Assembly (NCBI RefSeq): GCF_902388705.1
Contig: NZ_CABMQJ010000004.1
Coordinates: 1 to 64,000, forward strand
DNA length: 64,000 bases
From: an uncultured Alistipes sp.
GTDB lineage: Bacteria; Bacteroidota; Bacteroidia; Bacteroidales; Rikenellaceae
Direction of reading: 5' to 3'
In this document: in pieces, positions 58,710 to 64,000 of the stretch
Layout: each line of letters starts with the position of its first letter
How positions within the stretch are numbered: position 1 is the first letter of the stretch
The notes under the pieces: generated by a model
Told to the model about the DNA's origin: nothing
The model's input: only the letters and a program-made list of their open reading frames with translations
Databases searched by the model: none
Translations under genes and position numbers: made by a program

Positions 58710-60857
58710 CTATTTCACGTATTTGTCGAGCCAGCCGAAGAACTCGCGGTTCCAGACGAGCGAGTTCTGGGGTTTGAAGACCTGGTGCGCCTCGTTTTCG
58801 AACTCGACCAGGCGGGCTGGAATACCCCGTACGCGTGCGGCGGTGAAAGCCTCCAGCGACTGCGTGTAGGGGATGCGGAAATCGTATTCGCCCGTGATAA
58901 TCAGAATCGGCGTGTCCCATTTCTCGACGAACTTGTGCGGCGAGTTGGCGTAGGAGCGCTGCGCTACCTTGTTCGACTCGTCCCAGTAGGGGCCTCCGTA
59001 GTCGTTGTTGATGAAGAACAGTTCTTCGGTTTGGCCGTACATCGACTCGAAGTTGAAAATGCCGCAGTGCGAGATGAACGCCTTGAAACGCTTCTGGTGG
59101 CATCCTGCGAGGAAATAGACCGAATATCCGCCGTACGAAGCGCCTACGCAGCCCATGCGGGTTTCGTCGGCCCACGGCTCTTTGGCAACGTCGTCGATGG
59201 CCGAGAGGTAGTCGCGGATGTTTTGGCCCGAGTAGTCGCCCGAAATTTGGTCGAGCCACTCCTGTCCGAACGAGGGCAGGCCGCGGCGGTTGGGCGCCAC
59301 GACGACGTAACCCTGCGCGGCCATCAACTGGAAGTTCCAGCGGTAGCTCCAGAACTGTGACACGACGCTCTGCGGGCCTCCCTGGCAGTAGAGCAGGGTG
59401 GGGTATTTCTTCGCAGGGTCGAAGTCGGGCGGCAGGATCACCCACGTCAGCATCTGTTTGCCGTCGGTAGTCTTGACCCAGCGCTTCTGCACCTCGCCCA
59501 TTTTGATGTTGTCGTAAACCGGTTTGTTGATGGCCGAGAGCTGTGTCAGCTTGCCGTCTGCGGGGTCGATGCCGAAGAACTCCGTGGCCATCGAAATCGT
59601 GCACATTTCGGCGACGATTTTATCCCCGGCTTTCGAGAAAGCGTTGATGTCGTGGTCGCCGCGCGTCACCACCTCCACTTCGCCCACCGAGGGGGCGATG
59701 CGGCATATCTGGTGCGTCGCCTCGATCGGGGCGATGAAGTAAATCAGGTCGTTGCCGTCCCAGACGACGTTCATGGCGTTGTAGTCGAAATCCTCGGTCA
59801 GGTCTTGCAGGTCACCCGTACGGCAATCGTACAGGAACAGGCGGGCCTTGTCCGACTCGTTGCCGGCCCGGCGCTGCGAGAGGAATGCGATTTTCGTGTC
59901 GTCGGGCGACCAGACGGGGTATTTGTCGTAGCCGGCCATGACGGCCATGTCCGATACGATTGGCTCCCCGGTGTTGACGTTGACCGGTTTGCAGATATTC
60001 TGCGTCAGGCCGCTTTCGAGTACATAGACGAAGATATCCGAGTCGGTCGATTCGGCGTATTGGGTTCCGGTGAGCGGTTTGCAGGTGTAGGCCAGCATCG
60101 TTCCGGCATTGTTCCACGCGATTTCGGCCATGTCGAAATAGGGGGCCAGCGGAGCGTCCCACTGTGCGTCGGGCATGATGTCCGTGCCTCCCGTCACGAG
60201 GCCCTTGCCCAGTTCGCCGATGAAGATGTGGCGGTAGGAGCCTTCATCCCAGTAGTTCCAGTGGCGGGCCATCAAATCGTCGTAGATGCGGGCTTTCGAT
60301 TTCGGCATGTCTTCGTAGACGTCCGACGATTTGCGCCGTGCCGTCTGCACGGCCTGCACCCACCAGATGTGCTTTTCATCGGGGCTGACACCGAAGCCTT
60401 CGACCTCGGGAACACCCTCGCTTTTGCCGCTGCCCGTTATCTGGGCCGCATCGCCGCCCGCGGCGTTCATCCGCCACACCTGCATCGAGCCGCTGCGGTC
60501 GGAGAGAAAGTAGATTTTCTGTCCGTCGGCACTCCATTTGGGGTCGGCGTTGTTCGATGCCGTGTCGGTGAGGCGCGTCACGGCGCCCGAGGCCATGTCC
60601 TGTACCCGTATGGTCGTCACGCCGCGGTTCTGGGCCATGTTGTAGTCGGTCTGCGCATAGAGGAGCGTTTTGCCGTCGGGCGAGAGCGACGAGGAGCCTG
60701 CGCGGCTCATTTTCCACATCACCTCGGGGGTGAGCCTGCCTGCGGCGATTTCGTCGGCCGTCAGGGCGTTGTCGATTGGAAGGGGCTGCGGACGCTTATC
60801 GTCGCATGCGCCCAGTCCCACAGCTGCAATAGCCATAAAAAGGAATAATTTTTTCAT
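58710..60857 (-). CDS. S9-family (DPP5/acylaminoacyl-type) peptidase lipoprotein
   Basis: A 715-residue serine peptidase with a lipoprotein-like signal (AVGLGAC then DDKRPQ). An N-terminal beta-propeller (residues about 40-420, repeats such as SPDGKTLLYAQ, SADGQKIYFLSDR, SPDDTKIAFLSQRR) covers a C-terminal alpha/beta-hydrolase domain with the triad Ser in VGASYGGYSVY, Asp in ITGEYDFRIPYTQS and His in FENEAHQVF. This resembles Bacteroidetes periplasmic DPP5, which releases dipeptides from peptides with hydrophobic penultimate residues; exact specificity is inferred. It is monocistronic and divergent from the NUDIX gene. Confidence 0.93.
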   Translation of the reverse strand: MKKLFLFMAIAAVGLGACDDKRPQPLPIDNALTADEIAAGRLTPEVMWKMSRAGSSSLSPDGKTLLYAQTDYNMAQNRGVTTIRVQDMASGAVTRLTDTASNNADPKWSADGQKIYFLSDRSGSMQVWRMNAAGGDAAQITGSGKSEGVPEVEGFGVSPDEKHIWWVQAVQTARRKSSDVYEDMPKSKARIYDDLMARHWNYWDEGSYRHIFIGELGKGLVTGGTDIMPDAQWDAPLAPYFDMAEIAWNNAGTMLAYTCKPLTGTQYAESTDSDIFVYVLESGLTQNICKPVNVNTGEPIVSDMAVMAGYDKYPVWSPDDTKIAFLSQRRAGNESDKARLFLYDCRTGDLQDLTEDFDYNAMNVVWDGNDLIYFIAPIEATHQICRIAPSVGEVEVVTRGDHDINAFSKAGDKIVAEMCTISMATEFFGIDPADGKLTQLSAINKPVYDNIKMGEVQKRWVKTTDGKQMLTWVILPPDFDPAKKYPTLLYCQGGPQSVVSQFWSYRWNFQLMAAQGYVVVAPNRRGLPSFGQEWLDQISGDYSGQNIRDYLSAIDDVAKEPWADETRMGCVGASYGGYSVYFLAGCHQKRFKAFISHCGIFNFESMYGQTEELFFINNDYGGPYWDESNKVAQRSYANSPHKFVEKWDTPILIITGEYDFRIPYTQSLEAFTAARVRGIPARLVEFENEAHQVFKPQNSLVWNREFFGWLDKYVK

Positions 60858-60885
60858 TTCAGTCCGGGTTTCTTCTATTTATTCG

Positions 60886-60893
60886 TATTTTTG
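60886..60893 (+). promoter_or_regulatory. -7 element for the NUDIX gene
   Basis: TATTTTTG matches TAnnTTTG exactly, 18 bp before the ATG at 60912. No clear -33 box. The open frame from 60891 begins inside this element. Confidence 0.5.
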
Positions 60894-60911
60894 CGTTCAA
60901 ATCAAACATGC

Positions 60912-61529
60912 ATGGACCGTACCGTATATTTTGCAGATAAAGTCGTGATTTTCACCGCGGAAACTCCCGGTGACGGGTGTTGTGCCGTCGTGTCCGGGAG
61001 CGGCGGGGACGTATCACGAGCGAAGGTAACGAAAATTCTCGAATCGCACAACTGTGTGGCGGTCGTCGCGCCCGACCCCGAGCGGGCGTTCGCAGCCTTT
61101 GCCGAAGGGTTCACGCCGGTCGAGGCGGCGGGCGGCGTGGTTGTCAACGACCGCGGCGAGTGGCTGATGATGCGCCGCAACGGCCGCTGGGACTTGCCGA
61201 AAGGCCATCTCGAATGCGGCGAGCGGATGGAAGAGTGTGCCGCCCGCGAGGTGGAGGAGGAGACGGGCGTCAACTCCGAAGTGGTGCGCCCGCTCTGCGA
61301 TACGCTGCACGCCTATTACTTCCCGAAGACCGGGCGCTGGGAGCTGAAACGCACCCATTGGTACGAACTGCACACGGCGGGATGCGACAGTCTTACGCCC
61401 CAGACCGAGGAGGGAATCGAGTGTGTCGCGTGGTGTACGCCCGCCGAGGTCGCCGACCACCTGCGCGATGCTTTTCCCACGATACGTTGTGTGGCGGCGG
61501 CCATGGCGGAACCGTGCGTGCGGCGATAG
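60912..61529 (+). CDS. NUDIX hydrolase
   Basis: A 205-residue cytoplasmic protein. The NUDIX box reads GHLECGERMEECAAREVEEE then TGV (about residues 97-119), preceded by GGVVVNDRGEWLMMRRNGRWDLPK. The N-terminal about 70 residues (FADKVVIFTAETPGDG) are an unassigned extension typical of Bacteroidales members. Such proteins hydrolyse nucleoside diphosphate derivatives; the substrate is unknown. It converges on rclA across a bidirectional terminator. Confidence 0.9.
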   Translation: MDRTVYFADKVVIFTAETPGDGCCAVVSGSGGDVSRAKVTKILESHNCVAVVAPDPERAFAAFAEGFTPVEAAGGVVVNDRGEWLMMRRNGRWDLPKGHLECGERMEECAAREVEEETGVNSEVVRPLCDTLHAYYFPKTGRWELKRTHWYELHTAGCDSLTPQTEEGIECVAWCTPAEVADHLRDAFPTIRCVAAAMAEPCVRR

Positions 61530-61591
61530 GGCGAAAGCAATGCCGCAGCGTGGGCGGCCGGGCTGGATGCGATTCGCTGTAACGGCAGAAT

Positions 61592-61622
61592 AAAAGGGCC
61601 GGAGCATTGCTCCGGCCCTTTT
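61592..61622. terminator. Bidirectional terminator between the NUDIX gene and rclA
   Basis: AAAAGGGCCGGAGC and GCTCCGGCCCTTTT are perfectly complementary with a three-base loop, with A and T tracts at both ends, lying between two convergent stop codons. Confidence 0.92.
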
Positions 61623-61669
61623 GCTCTCCCCTGCCGGATAGTCCGTGCTGCGGGAAGCACTTCTGTGTT

Positions 61670-63040
61670 TCAGGCGAACAGGTCGTTGAGCGACTCGCTC
61701 ATGCTCGGGTGCGTGTAGATCGAATTGCTCACCTCGCGTGCCGTGATGCCGTGTTTCATGGCCATGGCGACGGTATTGATGACTTCGCTCGATTCGGGCC
61801 CGAAGAGCGTGCAGCCCAGTATCAGATCGGTTTTCGCATCGATTACGGCTTTGAGCACGCCCTCTGCCGAGCCCAGTATCCGCGAACGCGGGAACGAGGC
61901 GACGGCAATCGTGTTGACGCGGATGTCGAGCCCTGCTTTGCGGGCCTCCTCCTCGTGCATGCCTACGTGCGAGAGGGGCGGATCGATGAAGACCGAATAG
62001 GGTACTGGGCCCCGGTTGGCGGTCGTCCGCTCGCCGCGGCCGAACAGTTCGTCCCGTACGATCCGGTAGTCGTCGAGCGAAACGTAGGTGAACTGCAGGC
62101 CGCCCGTTACGTCGCCTACGGCATAGATGCGGGGCGCTGTCGTGTGCAGGTGCCCGTCGACTTTGATTGCGCCCCGTTCGGTCGTTTCCACGCCTGCCGC
62201 TGCAAGGTTCAGCCCCTCCGTCGCAGGCCTGCGTCCCGTGGCGAGCAGTACCGCATCGGCTGTAATTTCGTAATTCCCGCCGGTCTGTCCATCGGTGACC
62301 GTGACGCTTACGCCCTGTGCGGTGTCGCGTACAGGGCCGACTTTGGCCTGCATGCGGAATGCGATGCCTCGCTTTTCCAGCACCTGCTGCACGGCGGCCG
62401 CGACGTCGCGGTCTTCGCGCGGAATCAGTTCCGCGAATCCTTCGAGTACGGTGACTTTCGAGCCGAACGAGGCGTACATCGAGGCGAATTCCAGCCCGAT
62501 ATATCCTCCGCCTACGATAACCAGGTGCCGCGGCAGCTCTTCGAGCTCCATAATCGAGGTGCTCGTGTAGACCCGTTTGCTCTGCGCGATGCCGTCTATG
62601 GGCGGCAGCGCCGTTTCTGCGCCGGTGTTGATGAAGATGTATTTGCCGGTTACCTCCTGCGTCCCCGCCGCGGTTTTCACGGCTACGACTTCCGGCGACA
62701 GGAAACCGCCCTGGCCCGTCAGCACGTCGATACGGCCGTTGTCGGCCAGCTTGTGGTAGTTCTTGTCCCGCAGCAAATCGACCAGTGTAGTTTTCGAGGC
62801 GACGGCCTGCCTGTAATAGTCGCGCCGTTGTTCGAAAGTCTGCGGATGCCCGGCTGCCGCCATTCCGGCGCTGTGAATCAGGGCCTTGGTCGGTATGCAG
62901 CCGATGTTGATGCAGGTTCCCCCGTACATTGTGTCCGAGCGTTCGATCATGGCGACGCTCCAGCCATGCCCTGCCAGCTCCGAAGCGAGGGTCTTGCCTG
63001 CTTTGCCGAAGCCGATAATGACAGCATCATACTTTTTCAT
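61670..63040 (-). CDS. rclA: RclA-type flavoprotein disulfide/metal reductase
   Basis: A 456-residue class I pyridine-nucleotide disulfide oxidoreductase. The N-terminus YDAVIIGFGKAGKTLASELA is the FAD motif; MYGGTCINIGCIPTKALIHS holds the redox Cys pair; IVGGGYIGLEFASMYASFGS is the NAD(P)H motif; YAVGDVTGGLQFTYVSLDDYRIVRDELFG and the end THPSMSESLNDLF match RclA closely. In E. coli RclA protects against hypochlorous acid as a copper(II) reductase. ATG 63040 is chosen; the frame is open 41 codons earlier without similarity. A membrane LytTR regulator lies 123 bp upstream on the same strand. Confidence 0.9.
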   Translation of the reverse strand: MKKYDAVIIGFGKAGKTLASELAGHGWSVAMIERSDTMYGGTCINIGCIPTKALIHSAGMAAAGHPQTFEQRRDYYRQAVASKTTLVDLLRDKNYHKLADNGRIDVLTGQGGFLSPEVVAVKTAAGTQEVTGKYIFINTGAETALPPIDGIAQSKRVYTSTSIMELEELPRHLVIVGGGYIGLEFASMYASFGSKVTVLEGFAELIPREDRDVAAAVQQVLEKRGIAFRMQAKVGPVRDTAQGVSVTVTDGQTGGNYEITADAVLLATGRRPATEGLNLAAAGVETTERGAIKVDGHLHTTAPRIYAVGDVTGGLQFTYVSLDDYRIVRDELFGRGERTTANRGPVPYSVFIDPPLSHVGMHEEEARKAGLDIRVNTIAVASFPRSRILGSAEGVLKAVIDAKTDLILGCTLFGPESSEVINTVAMAMKHGITAREVSNSIYTHPSMSESLNDLFA

Positions 63041-63105
63041 AACTTGTTTTTTAGTACTCCGTCGTGCGGTGCACAGCGCCGTTTGCCGGGATATGTTTTC
63101 CAATG

Positions 63106-63113
63106 CAAATATC
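63106..63113 (-). promoter_or_regulatory. rclA: Possible -7 element for rclA
   Basis: The minus strand reads GATATTTG, one mismatch to TAnnTTTG, with a TTG-containing box about 20 bp upstream and 65 bp before the ATG. It suggests rclA can be transcribed apart from the regulator gene. Confidence 0.35.
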
Positions 63114-63163
63114 ACGACTTTCCTGCTCCCGGACAATGGCCGGAGTGCCGCGGTTGTTGGCAA

Positions 63164-63901
63164 TTATTCCCGTTGGGCCGAATCGGTGCGCTCGGGAACG
63201 CTTGCGGAGGGGGTGCCGAGCCGCTGCCGCGCCTCTTCCTTGTATTTGCGGGATATTTCGATGCTTTGTCCGCCGACCGTCACGCGTGCGGAGTGGTACT
63301 CGTCGATGTGTCCGGTGTTGACGATGTACGACCGGTGGATGCGCAGAAACCGCCTGTCCAGCTGCGACTCCCATTGCGAAATGCGTGTCTTGGTGCGGTA
63401 GGCTGCGCCGTCGGCGGTGTGCAGCCAGACTTCGCTGTCGTTCGATTCGACGTAGAGTATCTCCGCCGGGTCGAGCGTGATTCTCCGCCGGTCGGATACG
63501 AAGCGAATCGTTTTGTCGTAGGGATGGCGTGCGGCGATGTAGTTTTCGAGCATTATTTCGGGCGTCACGAAAGCGGCCGGAACCAGCAGCAGGAAAACCG
63601 GATTGAGCAGGATATCCGGCATTTCGGAGGGGTAGATGTCGAGGATGTAACGTCCGGTCAGAATCAGCGACAGGTATTCGATGCAGAGTATCGCCAGTGT
63701 GAGGTAGACCGCGTCGAAGATGCCTTTCCGGCGATCGGCGAACGATAGTTGCGGCACGAAATAACGGGCTGCGAGCATGCCCGGCAGGAACGGTACGCCC
63801 AGTTGCAGGGCTTCCCCGAAACGGTATCCCAGGCTGACCAATACGAGGGCGATTACGACCGTGGCTGCGAGCCACCATGCGACGGGAAGAAAATGTTTCA
63901 T
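63164..63901 (-). CDS. Membrane-anchored LytTR-domain transcription regulator
   Basis: A 245-residue protein. The N-terminal about 120 residues contain four hydrophobic helices (WWLAATVVIALVLVSLGY, LGVPFLPGMLAARYFV, DAVYLTLAILCIEYLSLILT, NPVFLLLVPAAFV). A LytTR DNA-binding domain follows: DPAEILYVESNDSEVWLHT, YRTKTRISQWESQLDRRFLRIHRSYIVNTGHIDEY and VGGQSIEISRKYKEE. Without a receiver domain it probably senses a signal in the membrane directly. It precedes rclA on the same strand, so control of rclA is likely. The 21 bp phased direct repeat in the promoter of unit 3 is also compatible with a LytTR site, though this is speculative. Confidence 0.88.
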   Translation of the reverse strand: MKHFLPVAWWLAATVVIALVLVSLGYRFGEALQLGVPFLPGMLAARYFVPQLSFADRRKGIFDAVYLTLAILCIEYLSLILTGRYILDIYPSEMPDILLNPVFLLLVPAAFVTPEIMLENYIAARHPYDKTIRFVSDRRRITLDPAEILYVESNDSEVWLHTADGAAYRTKTRISQWESQLDRRFLRIHRSYIVNTGHIDEYHSARVTVGGQSIEISRKYKEEARQRLGTPSASVPERTDSAQRE

Positions 63902-63917
63902 GCGGAATCCTTTTCTA

Positions 63918-63925
63918 CAAATATA
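63918..63925 (-). promoter_or_regulatory. -7 element for the LytTR regulator gene
   Basis: The minus strand reads TATATTTG, an exact TAnnTTTG match, 16 bp before the start codon. The -33 region is unclear. Confidence 0.5.
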
Positions 63926-64000
63926 GGTAAATAAATCGTTCGCATGACGGCCAAAACCGCCGCAGACGGGGCCGGGAGCCCGACAGCGGGATTCGACCGG

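Noticed and set aside
1..64000. tRNA or rRNA genes, CRISPR arrays, insertion sequences, prophage
   Set aside because: All spacers over 70 bp were read; none shows a cloverleaf, repeat-spacer array, transposase or terminal inverted repeats.

Overview
The window looks like a chromosomal segment of a GC-rich Bacteroidales bacterium, most likely Alistipes or another Rikenellaceae. Reasons: Bacteroidetes-type promoters (TTTG, about 19 bp, TAnnTTTG) upstream of several genes; many lipoproteins whose Cys is followed by acidic residues, as in the Bacteroidetes surface-export signal; Bacteroidetes-typical families (DUF4493, PCMD, DUF4923, calycin-like, Mfa-like fimbrillin, DUF2156); and GC-rich coding sequence. 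No rRNA, tRNA, CRISPR array, insertion sequence or phage gene was seen.

Layout. 1-11.3 kb (+): a purine operon, purL (5' cut by the window edge), an unexpected endonuclease/exonuclease/phosphatase-fold lipoprotein, purC, purF, purM, purN, purH, purD and folD, closed by a strong terminator. 11.3-22.1 kb (-): an outer-membrane barrel protein, a DUF2156-GNAT fusion overlapping a membrane alkaline-phosphatase-superfamily (LTA-synthase-like) protein, nadC, a calycin-like lipoprotein, a TonB-dependent receptor, a LuxR-type regulator with a His-rich linker, rlmH, and a short GH2-like protein. 22.1-25.9 kb (+): asnS, rpoN and a PAP2-like membrane protein. 26-34.4 kb (-): gdhA; nadE with a DUF4923 gene; MazG-like, hypothetical, OPT transporter and pepT genes. 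34.6-41.6 kb (-): a tightly spaced run manC, GH43-like, murF, alpha/beta hydrolase, malQ. 41.6-45.3 kb (+): pssA, a large putative porin and a lytic transglycosylase.

45.5-58.5 kb (-) is the accessory and most interesting part: a surface-protein locus of three transcription units. Unit 1 is DUF4493 lipoprotein, Mfa/PCMD lipoprotein, two paralogous barrel proteins, and a second PCMD lipoprotein. Units 2 and 3 each consist of a 56-57 residue small protein followed 12 bp later by an Mfa/PCMD lipoprotein of about 810 residues. All four PCMD proteins end in the same DDFEWVY motif. The three units share a promoter-proximal motif (GAAA(A)TAAATTCAA as read on +), and units 2 and 3 share their 3' untranslated sequence and terminator, so the locus grew by duplication. 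A G9 homopolymer lies inside one small-protein gene and another inside one of the large lipoprotein genes, so slipped-strand variation is possible.

58.7-64 kb: an S9 (DPP5-like) peptidase, a NUDIX hydrolase, rclA (reactive-chlorine-resistance flavoprotein family) and a membrane-anchored LytTR regulator immediately upstream of rclA.
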